Shown piece by piece: positions 25,890 to 34,596 of a stretch of 48,401 nt of DNA. Both the position numbers and the translations under genes were made by a program. Each line of letters opens with the position of its first letter. Within the stretch, counting starts at the first letter, position 1. Under the pieces are notes generated by a model, which was given only the letters and a program-made list of their open reading frames with translations, was not told the DNA's origin and searched no databases. The stretch is from Fidelibacterota bacterium (GTDB lineage Bacteria > Fidelibacterota > UBA8477 > JABMPR01). Location: NCBI GenBank assembly GCA_018650795.1, contig JABIFG010000345.1:1-48401 (forward strand). Direction: 5' to 3'.

Positions 25890-26684
25890 GTGGCATTTCA
25901 TGAGGACTTAAGAAACCATCGCCTGAAAAAAGGACTTATCCTGGAGGAGATCTCTGAGGATATAAAAATCAATGTTCGCATCCTGCAGGCACTGGAGCAA
26001 GGTGACTATCACATTCTTCCCGTTCCTTATGTTCGATTATTCATGAAAGCCTACGCACAGGCCATCGATTATCCTGTTGAGGATATTCTGCGAGGTCTGG
26101 AAAATGAACTCAAATTGACTGGCGAACAAGGTATCTCCGGCAATATAGTTTCGGATTCAAATGCCTCTTTGGATATGAGTGGGGCAACGCCTTCTGAAGC
26201 ACAAAATTTATTACAGATGGAAAAAGGTTCTCAAAGTAATTTGATTCGCCTGGTTGGTGGGATTGTCGTCCTCATTATTGTCATCATCTTTGGTAAAAGT
26301 CTCTTACAGTCCGACTCTGCTCTAGAGACTCAAACACTTTCATCGCTTTTACCCCCCATGAATCTCACAAATAGCCTGGAATCCATGAATATTTCCGATT
26401 CACTGCTCTCTGCAAATGCAGATAGTTTGACAATCACATCAACGGACTTCCTCTCCATCATCAGGAATGATGGTCAAAATGTTATTGACACGCTTTACCA
26501 GAGTCCAGGTCTATCTTTGGAGTTTCTTCTCACTGATTCAACCGAAATCAAATTGTATCCAGGTGAGGCCGCTTTAGTCTCAGTACATGGGGATACACTT
26601 CCTGGATCACCTTTTAGCGATTCTTGGCTTGTTATCACAGCTGATTCTACTGGTGGACACCTGGAAACCTATCCAACCCTGTAG
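25890..26684 (+). CDS. RodZ-like helix-turn-helix membrane protein
   Basis: A 264-aa bitopic protein. The N-terminal helix-turn-helix of the RodZ/Xre type spans about residues 4-72 (LRNHRLKKGLILEEISEDIK, ILQALEQGDYHILPVPYVR, FMKAYAQAIDYPVEDIL). A membrane helix lies at about 112-133 (IRLVGGIVVLIIVIIFG). The periplasmic part (about 134-264) contains a short beta-rich domain like the C-terminal DUF4115 region of RodZ. RodZ links MreB to the elongation machinery. The start is GTG with AGAGGAA upstream. It lies immediately before the dcw cluster, which fits a cell-shape role. No mreB is in the window. Confidence 0.75.
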   Translation: MAFHEDLRNHRLKKGLILEEISEDIKINVRILQALEQGDYHILPVPYVRLFMKAYAQAIDYPVEDILRGLENELKLTGEQGISGNIVSDSNASLDMSGATPSEAQNLLQMEKGSQSNLIRLVGGIVVLIIVIIFGKSLLQSDSALETQTLSSLLPPMNLTNSLESMNISDSLLSANADSLTITSTDFLSIIRNDGQNVIDTLYQSPGLSLEFLLTDSTEIKLYPGEAALVSVHGDTLPGSPFSDSWLVITADSTGGHLETYPTL

Positions 26685-26733
26685 TTCGCCTCCACATCCG
26701 TTAGCAATCTGAAGCCTTAGGTAAGGGAAACAC

Positions 26734-26761
26734 GTGGGTTTTTAACCCACAAATCACCCAC
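26734..26761. promoter_or_regulatory. Upstream TGGG-box cluster, possible distal MraZ operator
   Basis: GTGGGTT (26734-26740) and AACCCAC (26744-26750) form an inverted repeat. Another GTGGG in minus orientation lies at 26757-26761, 11 bp from the previous minus-strand box. MraZ proteins bind spaced TGGG-type repeats upstream of their own gene in Escherichia coli. Confidence 0.4.
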
Positions 26762-26797
26762 AAGCCCCCACAGCACAAAATCTCATCTACATATATT

Positions 26798-26850
26798 CAT
26801 GCTCCAACATGTTGTATTATATGTATATATATACACTTATATAGAGCATG
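26798..26850. repeat. AT-rich inverted repeat
   Basis: CATGCTC (26798-26804) pairs with GAGCATG (26844-26850). Inside are the perfect palindrome CAACATGTTG (26805-26814) and a run of alternating TA. CATGTTG recurs right after the right arm (26848-26853). It could be an operator pair or an easily melted segment. Confidence 0.45.
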
Positions 26851-26928
26851 TTGATTCCCATTTGAGGCATATTAACTCCCCTCTTTCAACAATAAGGTCG
26901 CATTAATTTACCATTTTTTCTTGATTTG

Positions 26929-26982
26929 TGGGTAAATATCCCTAACTTGGGGTTAATAGTGGGTAATTATCCCTGCTATATA
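26929..26982 (+). promoter_or_regulatory. mraZ promoter region with three TGGG boxes
   Basis: TGGG boxes start at 26929, 26948 and 26960, all in the same orientation. Two of them lie in near-identical 13-mers, GGGTAAATATCCC (26930-26942) and GGGTAATTATCCC (26961-26973), 31 bp apart. An extended -10-like TGC-TATATA sits at 26974-26982. If it is used, the mraZ leader is only about 10 nt. The layout fits autoregulation by MraZ bound across the promoter. Confidence 0.55.
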
Positions 26983-26998
26983 AAAGCTGAAACGGGAA

Positions 26999-27460
26999 AT
27001 GGGAACTAAAACATTTACAGGCGAATTTCGTTATTCAATCGACGTAAAAGGTCGGCTGAATATTCCAGCGAAATTTCGCAAAGCGTTACCGGAGTCAAGT
27101 GAAGACACTTTCGTGGTGACACGAGGTGAGGAAGAGAATATCGCTGTATACTCACTTGACAAATGGCGCGAGAAGGAAGAAGAGCTACTGACACTTTCTT
27201 CTAAGCTTCGAGCACACAGAGCCTACAAACGACAGGCTACTCGATTTGCCACCCCCCTGAAATTCGATAGCCAGGGTCGCGTTGCGATCCCGCTCAATCT
27301 CCTGCAACATGCTGGTATTGACAAAGAAGTCGTGATTATTGGGATGATCGACGAAATCGAAATCTGGGATCCGGACATTCTTAAACGCTATGAGGAAACT
27401 GAGTTCCAACTTGATGCTGAGGATATAGAAGCCATTGACAAGTACACTCGATCATCGTGA
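26999..27460 (+). CDS. mraZ: Transcriptional regulator MraZ
   Basis: A 153-aa DNA-binding protein, first gene of the dcw cluster. Two SpoVT-AbrB-type domains are visible: the first with SIDVKGRLNIPAKFRKAL at about residues 13-30, the second with KFDSQGRVAIPLNLLQHAGI at about 84-103. In the family it forms a ring and binds spaced TGGG-type repeats to control its own operon; matching boxes lie upstream. The ATG has only a weak GGGA site and probably a very short leader. The stop overlaps rsmH by 4 bp (GTGA). Confidence 0.95.
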   Translation: MGTKTFTGEFRYSIDVKGRLNIPAKFRKALPESSEDTFVVTRGEEENIAVYSLDKWREKEEELLTLSSKLRAHRAYKRQATRFATPLKFDSQGRVAIPLNLLQHAGIDKEVVIIGMIDEIEIWDPDILKRYEETEFQLDAEDIEAIDKYTRSS

Positions 27461-28407
27461 ATCAGGTAATTCAGCCGAGATTTCGTCACACGCCAGTACT
27501 GGTGGACGAGGTTTGCGCGCTGATGATCAACGAGCGGTCTGGCGTTTACATAGATGGCACCTTCGGTCTCGGTGGACACTCCAAAGCAATATCCTTACTA
27601 TTAAATGTTGATGCTACACTGATCGGTATCGATCAGGATGAATCTGCCCTCGCACAATTTGACCCTTCCCTAATTAAGCAAACCCTGCACCTGAGGTGCA
27701 CAAACTTTGAGAATTTGGATCAGGTATTAAACGACCTGAAACTCACGCAAGTCCATGGGATCCTTTTGGATCTGGGACTGAACTCCTTTTCCCTGGACGA
27801 TCCGGAAAGAGGATTCGCTTTTAGTCTTGATGGTCCGTTGGACATGCGTTTTGACCGTTCAAATGACATTACCGCTGAAACGGTGATTAATGAATACTCG
27901 CAGGAACAGCTTGCAGACATCATGTACCGCTTCGGGGAGGAAAGGAATAGTCGCAGGATAGCACGAAAAATTGTGAGTATGAGAACCAACAAGAGACTAA
28001 CGCAAATTGATGAGCTCCGCGAAGCGGTGGCTGGTTGTGTTGATCCACGGTTTCGAAATAAGTCACTCGCCCGCGTATTCCAGGCCTTCCGTATCGAAGT
28101 CAATCGTGAGATGGATGTATTAGAGACCGTTCTGAACACAGCAACTCAAGTTTTGACTCCAGGAGGGCGTCTCGCTGTCATTTCTTATCATTCTCTAGAG
28201 GATCGCATGGTAAAAAACCATTTCCGTGATCTATCTCAGGATATTCCCCAACAACCTGGCATGCTGGAAAGCGAAATTAGGATTCCCCTGTTCAAGCGTA
28301 TCACAGGAAAGCCTGTTGTTGCCACTTCTGAAGAGGCTGCCGTAAACCCACGCGCACGTAGCGCCAAATTACGGGTAGCAGAGAGAACGTTGCATGCGTC
28401 AGACTGA
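27457..28407 (+). CDS. rsmH: 16S rRNA (cytosine-1402 N4) methyltransferase RsmH
   Basis: A 316-aa SAM-dependent methyltransferase, also called MraW, that methylates C1402 of 16S rRNA. The opening HTPVLVDEV and SAM-binding DGTFGLGGHSKAI are at about residues 11-46. Later come LLDLGLNSFSLDDPERGFAF, DMRFDR, NSRRIARKIV, LARVFQAFRIEVNRE and VISYHSLEDRMVK, all standard for the family. The GTG start overlaps the mraZ stop, and the end overlaps ftsL by 14 bp. Confidence 0.96.
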   Translation: MNQVIQPRFRHTPVLVDEVCALMINERSGVYIDGTFGLGGHSKAISLLLNVDATLIGIDQDESALAQFDPSLIKQTLHLRCTNFENLDQVLNDLKLTQVHGILLDLGLNSFSLDDPERGFAFSLDGPLDMRFDRSNDITAETVINEYSQEQLADIMYRFGEERNSRRIARKIVSMRTNKRLTQIDELREAVAGCVDPRFRNKSLARVFQAFRIEVNREMDVLETVLNTATQVLTPGGRLAVISYHSLEDRMVKNHFRDLSQDIPQQPGMLESEIRIPLFKRITGKPVVATSEEAAVNPRARSAKLRVAERTLHASD

Positions 28408-28693
28408 GACATATAAGGAAGTACTTAAGACTATTCTCTATATCGGGATGATCCCTGTCGTGGCCGGTTTACTATTCCTGTATATATGGATTGGTGAAGA
28501 AGTAAGAGCAGGAGAATTGAAGCTGGATTCACTTCGCACTCGTGAAATTAAATTACGTGGCGAATACAACCTGGTCCAGAGCGAGCGCAATCGTCTGCAT
28601 CGGCCGGATAAACTTTCAAAACTTGCCCGGGAAAAGCTGGGACTCATTCAGCCTGATCCTGAAACACGCGAAGTCAGGGTAAAACTCAAATGA
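28394..28693 (+). CDS. ftsL: FtsL/DivIC-like cell division protein
   Basis: A 99-aa bitopic protein: one membrane helix (about residues 13-33), then a coiled-coil stretch (LDSLRTREIKLRGEYNLVQ), and a C-terminal KLAREKLGLIQPDP typical of FtsL/DivIC septum proteins. Sequence conservation in this family is weak; position between rsmH and ftsI, size and topology support the name. It would bridge FtsQ to the septal synthase FtsW-FtsI. Overlaps with rsmH (14 bp) and ftsI (ATGA) imply translational coupling. Confidence 0.85.
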   Translation: MRQTETYKEVLKTILYIGMIPVVAGLLFLYIWIGEEVRAGELKLDSLRTREIKLRGEYNLVQSERNRLHRPDKLSKLAREKLGLIQPDPETREVRVKLK

Positions 28694-30663
28694 GTATGAC
28701 CTATAAGAAATTTCGCGTGCGTTACACCTTCGTTGTCGTCACTTCCATCGTGGTCTGGGCAGCACTGGTTCTAAAGATGTTTTACATTCAGGTCATAGAC
28801 CCTGACGATCTCGGCGAAGCACTCCAGTCCCAATTCGAGGACAAAATTGCCATATCACCTCTACGTGGAAACTTTTATGATCGGAATGGTAAAAAACTTA
28901 CTGATAACATAGAGCACTTCACTTTTGCAGCACATCCCGCTAAGGTGCAGGACAAGGATGCTGTGGCCAGATTGTTCAGCAAGACATTCAATAAATCTCA
29001 GCGCCACTATCTCAATAAGCTCAAAACCAAAAAGCCATTCGTCTATCTCGAGAAAGATGTGAATCCACTCCTCGGGCGTGAATTGAGTCAGAGCCCCCTC
29101 CCTGCTGGAGTTCAGGTGCAATCTAAGGTGCGACGTTACTACCCCTATGGGGATGTCGCGGCACCTCTGATTGGCTTTGTTGGAACTGAAAACCACGGTT
29201 TGTCAGGATTGGAAGATCATTACGACCACCAACTGGCTGGAATTGATGGATGGAGAGAACTTGGCTCTGACGGCCGCGGGAACACCAGAATTCGTGGTGG
29301 ATTCCGAGAGCAAAAGCCCATCAATGGTGATGATTGCTTTCTTACGATTGATGTAGATATACAGATTATTATTGAAGAGGAATTAAGAGCAGCTGTTGAA
29401 AGACATCAAGCTGACAAAGCTGAGGCAATCCTCGTCGATCCAAATACCGGTGAGGTATTAGCTTTGGCCAACATACCGACTTTTAATCCTAATTCACGCT
29501 CAAAGATTACCGAAGAATCATTGATAGCTCACCCCATCATGTCAGCCTTTGAGCCAGGTTCAACATTTAAGGTGGTGGGTGCCACAGCACTGCTTGAATC
29601 CAAGAAGGTCCATCCCATGGACGTTTTTGATTGTGAAAACGGTAAATTCTCTATTCATGGAATAGATGTAAAAGACTGGAAATCATTTCAAAACTTAACT
29701 TTTGCAGAGGTGCTCCAAAATTCGTCCAATATTGGGATCATTAAAGCAGTGGAAGCGCTGGATGAATCGAGGATGTTTAATACTGCCAGAAAATTTGGCT
29801 TCAGTGAAAAAAGTGGCATTCAATTCCCCTATGAGAGCAGTGGTTCTCTTAAAAATAATAAGCTCTGGTCTCAACTATCAAAATCTGAAATCGCAATCGG
29901 CTATGAAGTCTCTGTAACAACCCTTCAACTGGCAATGGCTTATTCGGCCATTGGAAACGGCGGCGTCCTCATGAAGCCTCAACTCATCCAGAAGCTTAAA
30001 ACCCCTAAAGGTTATGAGCAGAAAATTGATCAGATCGATGCTTTACGTCGCGTGGCTTCCGAGAAAACCATGCATACCATGTCAGACATTCTTGAGAAAG
30101 CAGTTTCGCAGGGAACGGGGCACAAAGCCTTTCTGCCTAACCTGAAAATCGCAGGTAAAACAGGAACAGCAAAAAAAATTAAAAATGGCAAATATGTGAG
30201 CGAATATGTAGCCTCCTTCGCCAGCTATTACCCTTCAGACGATCCTGATTATACCTTGATCATCAGTGTGGACCATCCCAGGAGAGGTGGATACACAGGA
30301 GGGATGGTCGCAGCTCCCATTGCCAAAGAAATTTATCGTCGAATTTATAATCTGACCGGGCATGATGATGAACCCTACCTCCAGTCCACTGTAGCAAGGG
30401 ACAAAGACAAAGGCGCCCTTGAACCACCGCGAACACTCCAGGGACAATTACTGAGTGCCTCTCTCCCCGTCCTCAAAGCCAACAATGCTCAAGTCACCAT
30501 GCCTGATTTAAAGGGTATGAGCTTGAAGATGAGCCTCTCAGGCCTTTATGCCATGGGCTTAAAGCCAATTCCTCATGGGAGTGGCCGAGTGATCAGACAA
30601 ATACCAGCGGCTGGAAAAACACTTAAAACGGGTCAATCCGTAGAAATTTATTTGGGTGAATAA
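28690..30663 (+). CDS. ftsI: Septal peptidoglycan transpeptidase FtsI with a PASTA domain
   Basis: A 657-aa class B penicillin-binding protein that cross-links septal peptidoglycan. One N-terminal membrane helix (about residues 13-34), a pedestal with RGNFYDRNGKKLTDN, then the transpeptidase domain with catalytic Ser291 in STFK (291-294), SSN at 345-347 and KTGT at 490-493. The last 65 residues form one PASTA-like domain (MPDLKGMSLKMSLSGLYAMG, then QIPAAGKTLKTGQSVEIYL), present in some FCB and Gram-positive PBPs but absent from E. coli FtsI. It overlaps ftsL and murE. Confidence 0.95.
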   Translation: MSMTYKKFRVRYTFVVVTSIVVWAALVLKMFYIQVIDPDDLGEALQSQFEDKIAISPLRGNFYDRNGKKLTDNIEHFTFAAHPAKVQDKDAVARLFSKTFNKSQRHYLNKLKTKKPFVYLEKDVNPLLGRELSQSPLPAGVQVQSKVRRYYPYGDVAAPLIGFVGTENHGLSGLEDHYDHQLAGIDGWRELGSDGRGNTRIRGGFREQKPINGDDCFLTIDVDIQIIIEEELRAAVERHQADKAEAILVDPNTGEVLALANIPTFNPNSRSKITEESLIAHPIMSAFEPGSTFKVVGATALLESKKVHPMDVFDCENGKFSIHGIDVKDWKSFQNLTFAEVLQNSSNIGIIKAVEALDESRMFNTARKFGFSEKSGIQFPYESSGSLKNNKLWSQLSKSEIAIGYEVSVTTLQLAMAYSAIGNGGVLMKPQLIQKLKTPKGYEQKIDQIDALRRVASEKTMHTMSDILEKAVSQGTGHKAFLPNLKIAGKTGTAKKIKNGKYVSEYVASFASYYPSDDPDYTLIISVDHPRRGGYTGGMVAAPIAKEIYRRIYNLTGHDDEPYLQSTVARDKDKGALEPPRTLQGQLLSASLPVLKANNAQVTMPDLKGMSLKMSLSGLYAMGLKPIPHGSGRVIRQIPAAGKTLKTGQSVEIYLGE

Positions 30664-32135
30664 TGCGACTGACTAACATCATTCATCAGGTTTCAGACAT
30701 CCTCGAGACGCGAGGCAATCTGAATACTGAAGTAACTGGAATCAGCTATGATTCCAGACAGGTCCAAACAGGACATCTATTTATCGCCGTTCGTGGCCTC
30801 ATCACCGATGGTCATGATTTTATTTACACAGCTATTGAAGCTGGAGCTCAGGTCATTGTTTACGATCGAACAGATTTTGTCATTCCTGATAATATTGTTT
30901 CCATACAAGTTCAAGATTCAAGGTTGGCTTTACCCGTAATCGCATCCACCTACTTTGGGAATCCCGCGGATGGTTTGAAGCTGGTAGCAATCACTGGAAC
31001 GAATGGCAAAACCACAACCAATTATTTTGTTCAACATCTGCTCAATCAGAGTGACTCTAAAGCGGGTCGCATCGGCACCACCGGTGCTCAGATGGAAGAT
31101 GTGGACATTGATCTCATGCATACCACTCCAGAATCAGCTGACCTATACGAAATTCTAGCAGATTTTGTAGCTCATGGAGCCAAAGCTGTAACACTGGAGG
31201 TCTCCTCCCATGCATTATCGCAGAATCGAGTAGATGGTCTCACCTTTGATGTGGCTGTCTATACCAACCTCACCCAGGATCATCTGGATTATCATGGTTC
31301 CCTGGAAGACTATCTGGCCGCAAAACAATTACTCTTCAAGGGTCTGCCGAAAGAATCTGTGGCAGTAGTAAATATGGATGATCCCTATGCAGAACGAATT
31401 ATTGAAGTCTGTGTAGCCAAAATCATTCGCTATGGCTATAACTCCAACGCTGAATACCGAATACTTGACCATTCAATCAATCGTAACGGTGTTGAACTCA
31501 CTCTTGATAGTCCCTATGGGCAAAGAGTCGTACAGGTGAACACAGTCGGTAATTTCAACTATTATAATTTTCTGGCGGCCTATGCCACGGCTATTGAGAT
31601 GGAATGTGATATTGAAAAGGTTGAGCTCTCCGCAAAAACACTACCTCAGGTGCCGGGTCGAATGGAAAAAGTTGCCACTCAAGCACCCTTCCAGGTCTTT
31701 GTCGACTACGCCCATACCCCAGACGCCATGGAAACCATTCTAGCCACGCTGGCTGAATCTTATCCTGATAATCGTCTTATCACAGTTTTTGGTTGTGGTG
31801 GTGACCGGGATAAAGGTAAACGTCCCATCATGGGTGAAATAGCCACGCGCCTTTCCAGCAAAGCGATCATCACTGATGATAATCCCCGGACAGAAGCCCC
31901 TCTTAAAATTATCCAGGAAATCATTGCAGGATGCGGCCAGCGTTCAAATTATAGTGTCATTCAAGACCGTACAGAAGCAATTAATTCCGCCTTACTCGAA
32001 GCCGAGTCCGGCGATATCATCGCCGTGCTTGGAAAAGGTCATGAGCCCTACCAGGAAATTATGGGTGAACGTAAACCTTTTAGTGATATGACAATTGTAG
32101 ATCAATTCATGGAGCAGCATGGCTATTCTGCCTGA
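30663..32135 (+). CDS. murE: UDP-MurNAc-tripeptide synthetase MurE (meso-DAP type)
   Basis: A 490-aa ATP-dependent ligase that adds the third residue to UDP-MurNAc-L-Ala-D-Glu. Motifs: DSRQVQTGHLFIAVRG in the N-terminal domain, the P-loop ITGTNGKTTTNYF, LEVSSHALSQNRVDGL, YTNLTQDHLDYHG, and VDYAHTPDAMETIL. The substrate-specificity motif DNPR is at residues 406-409, the form seen in meso-diaminopimelate ligases, so the organism probably has DAP-type peptidoglycan. The start shares a base with the ftsI stop (TAATG); the end overlaps murF by 17 bp. Confidence 0.96.
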   Translation: MRLTNIIHQVSDILETRGNLNTEVTGISYDSRQVQTGHLFIAVRGLITDGHDFIYTAIEAGAQVIVYDRTDFVIPDNIVSIQVQDSRLALPVIASTYFGNPADGLKLVAITGTNGKTTTNYFVQHLLNQSDSKAGRIGTTGAQMEDVDIDLMHTTPESADLYEILADFVAHGAKAVTLEVSSHALSQNRVDGLTFDVAVYTNLTQDHLDYHGSLEDYLAAKQLLFKGLPKESVAVVNMDDPYAERIIEVCVAKIIRYGYNSNAEYRILDHSINRNGVELTLDSPYGQRVVQVNTVGNFNYYNFLAAYATAIEMECDIEKVELSAKTLPQVPGRMEKVATQAPFQVFVDYAHTPDAMETILATLAESYPDNRLITVFGCGGDRDKGKRPIMGEIATRLSSKAIITDDNPRTEAPLKIIQEIIAGCGQRSNYSVIQDRTEAINSALLEAESGDIIAVLGKGHEPYQEIMGERKPFSDMTIVDQFMEQHGYSA

Positions 32136-33486
32136 AACTATTACGTCGCTCCCTGATGTAAATATTAAGGGGGCCATACAGTCCCCCATAACCGGTGTCA
32201 GTATTGATACTCGAAGCTTAAATGCCGGAGACCTCTTCGTTGCATTTATCGGTTCCCAAGTGGATGGTCATGACTATATCCCAAAAGCCATTTCCCGTGG
32301 CGCTTCAGCAGTCATGGCCTCCACTTCCTGGGACGGATGTGAAGATTGGGACACTTCCATCCCTCTGATAATGACAGAGGATCCCGTCAAATCTCTTGCT
32401 GACCTTGCCACTGTACACCGGAACCTTTTTGAGATACCTCTCATCGCCATAACTGGAACGAATGGCAAAACATCTACTAAAAACTTGCTCTCGCATATCC
32501 TTAGCAAGCGCTTTTCCGTCTTATCAACAGATGGTAATTTTAATAATCATATCGGTTTGCCATTGACACTTCTGAATTTGAATGAATCGCATGAAATGGC
32601 AGTAATTGAAATGGGTGCCAGTCAACCAGGAGACATCCAGTATCTTTGCGATATCGCACAACCTAACCAGGGAGTGATAACCAACATCAGCCTGGCGCAT
32701 ACTGAATTTTTCCGTGACATTGAGACCATTCAAGCGACCAAGGCCGAATTGTTCCAATACCTAGGAGCTAATGGTGGCCGTGCTTTTGTGAACCTGGATG
32801 ATAAAAGAGTAGCCGCAGTGGGTCGCAATTGTCCTAATCCTATTCCATTTAGTTTCAAGGAGGACACAGAACACAGCTTCACGATGACGGGTCCAGACCA
32901 TTTTGGCTGTTATGATCTTCAATTTGGAAAATACTCAGCCCATTTGAGTCACCCCGGTAAGGCCATTGCGCTGAATTCAGCGTCTGCAGCCGCTATCGCC
33001 CTCCAAAATGGTATTCGCTATGATCAACTCCAGGAAGCACTTGAAGATTACTCCGGTGAAAGTGGTCGGATGCAATACGAAGAAGTCGGCGGGGTTCATT
33101 TTTACAATGATGCCTACAATGCCAATCCTGCCAGTGCCAAAGCCGGTTTTGAAACCATGGCTGAAATAGATACTTCAGCTCGGAAAATCCTGATCTTTGC
33201 AGACATGTTGGAACTTGGTGCACAGAGTATCGAATCCCACATCAATGCTGCAGCTCAAATGTTGAGCGCTGGATTTGATTATATCATTCTCCTGGGCATG
33301 GAAGTTTTCAATAGTGCTCAATATCTTAAGGAACAGGGCTTTAAAGACTTCTCTCATAACACGGACAAAGCCCAATCTCTCCAACATTTCTTGAATGAAG
33401 TCAAGCCAGGCGATCTGGTTTATCTAAAAGGTTCGCGTGGCATGCAGTTAGAAGATTTTGTGAATGCCTATAAGGAAAACCAATAA
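32119..33486 (+). CDS. murF: UDP-MurNAc-tripeptide D-alanyl-D-alanine ligase MurF
   Basis: A 455-aa cytoplasmic ligase adding D-Ala-D-Ala to complete the pentapeptide precursor. Motifs: SIDTRSLNAGDLFVAF, P-loop ITGTNGKTSTKNLL, NFNNHIGLPLTLL, VIEMGASQPGDIQYL, NISLAHTEFF, and FYNDAYNANPASAKAGFE near residues 330-350, a typical MurF block. The start lies within the last codons of murE (17-bp overlap) and the stop shares a base with the mraY start. Confidence 0.96.
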   Translation: MAILPETITSLPDVNIKGAIQSPITGVSIDTRSLNAGDLFVAFIGSQVDGHDYIPKAISRGASAVMASTSWDGCEDWDTSIPLIMTEDPVKSLADLATVHRNLFEIPLIAITGTNGKTSTKNLLSHILSKRFSVLSTDGNFNNHIGLPLTLLNLNESHEMAVIEMGASQPGDIQYLCDIAQPNQGVITNISLAHTEFFRDIETIQATKAELFQYLGANGGRAFVNLDDKRVAAVGRNCPNPIPFSFKEDTEHSFTMTGPDHFGCYDLQFGKYSAHLSHPGKAIALNSASAAAIALQNGIRYDQLQEALEDYSGESGRMQYEEVGGVHFYNDAYNANPASAKAGFETMAEIDTSARKILIFADMLELGAQSIESHINAAAQMLSAGFDYIILLGMEVFNSAQYLKEQGFKDFSHNTDKAQSLQHFLNEVKPGDLVYLKGSRGMQLEDFVNAYKENQ

Positions 33487-34595
33487 TGCTATATCATTTA
33501 CTGTTACCGCTACAGGAATATTTCTCAGCATTGAACGTATTCCGATACATTTCATTTCGATCAGCCAGTGCTGCCATTACTGCGGTACTCTTTTCCTTTA
33601 TCGTGGGACCCTGGATTATTAAAAAGCTGCATAGCATGCAAATTGGGGAAACTATTCGTACAACGGGACCTGAATCCCACGCTGTCAAAGCTGGAACTCC
33701 AACGATGGGCGGTCTTATTATTATTGGTGCCATACTGGTACCCACCCTGCTTTTCGGTCGATTGGATAATATTTACATCCAGATGATGATCGTCTCAGTG
33801 GTCTGGATGGGCATAGTTGGCTTTATCGATGATTATTTGAAAGCTGTGAAAAAATCTAAAAAGGGACTCATCGCCCGTTATAAGCTACTCGGTCAAATTA
33901 GTCTGGGTCTGGTGTTGGGCGCAGTGATGATTCTTCACCCAGAATTTAAAGGTGTTGAAACCGCTACCACTCTCCCCTTTTTCAAGGATCTAGTATTCGA
34001 TCTTCAGTCTGGCTGGATATATATCCCCTTTGTCATTTTTGTTATCACTGCCACTTCCAATTCGGTCAACCTCAGCGATGGCCTGGACGGTCTGGCTTCT
34101 GGGCTCATGGCTATTGCGGCGGCGGTCTTTGCGGGCATCGCCTATATCACAGGTCGTGCAGATTTTAGTCAATATTTAAATATCATATATCTCCCTAGTG
34201 CAGGAGAGCTCACTGTCTTTTGTGCGGCACTTATTGGAGCTTCGCTTGGTTTTCTCTGGTACAACGCTCGACCCGCAGAGGTCTTTATGGGCGATACCGG
34301 TTCGCTAGCTCTTGGTGCCGCACTTGGGGCGGTGGCGGTCATGTTGAAGAAAGAGTTCCTGTTACCATTTGCAGGCGGCGTCTTCATTATTGAGTCCATC
34401 TCAGTGATCATTCAAGTGCGCTATTTCAAATATACCAAGAAGAAATATGGAGAGGGTCGCCGACTATTCCGCATGGCACCCATCCACCATCATTTTGAAC
34501 TCAAAGGCTGGGATGAGAATAAAGTTGTGATCCGCTTCTGGATTATGGGAATTCTGTTCGCCTTTTTAACGCTGACCACATTCAAGATTCGGTAA
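33486..34595 (+). CDS. mraY: Phospho-MurNAc-pentapeptide transferase MraY
   Basis: A 369-aa polytopic membrane enzyme that transfers phospho-MurNAc-pentapeptide to undecaprenyl phosphate, giving lipid I. About ten membrane helices. Signature segments: KAGTPTMGGLIII, FIDDYLKAVKKSKKGL with the catalytic-site aspartates, SVNLSDGLDGLASGL, EVFMGDTGSLALG, and the HHHFELKGW histidine triad near the C-terminus. It shares a base with the murF stop and is separated from murD by one base. Confidence 0.97.
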   Translation: MLYHLLLPLQEYFSALNVFRYISFRSASAAITAVLFSFIVGPWIIKKLHSMQIGETIRTTGPESHAVKAGTPTMGGLIIIGAILVPTLLFGRLDNIYIQMMIVSVVWMGIVGFIDDYLKAVKKSKKGLIARYKLLGQISLGLVLGAVMILHPEFKGVETATTLPFFKDLVFDLQSGWIYIPFVIFVITATSNSVNLSDGLDGLASGLMAIAAAVFAGIAYITGRADFSQYLNIIYLPSAGELTVFCAALIGASLGFLWYNARPAEVFMGDTGSLALGAALGAVAVMLKKEFLLPFAGGVFIIESISVIIQVRYFKYTKKKYGEGRRLFRMAPIHHHFELKGWDENKVVIRFWIMGILFAFLTLTTFKIR

Positions 34596-34596
34596 T

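Larger units (their letters stand above)
26685..26998. other. 314-bp regulatory region upstream of the dcw cluster
   Basis: It holds no gene. It contains two clusters of TGGG boxes, an AT-rich segment with nested inverted repeats at 26798-26850, and a promoter candidate just before mraZ, all listed separately. Confidence 0.65.
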
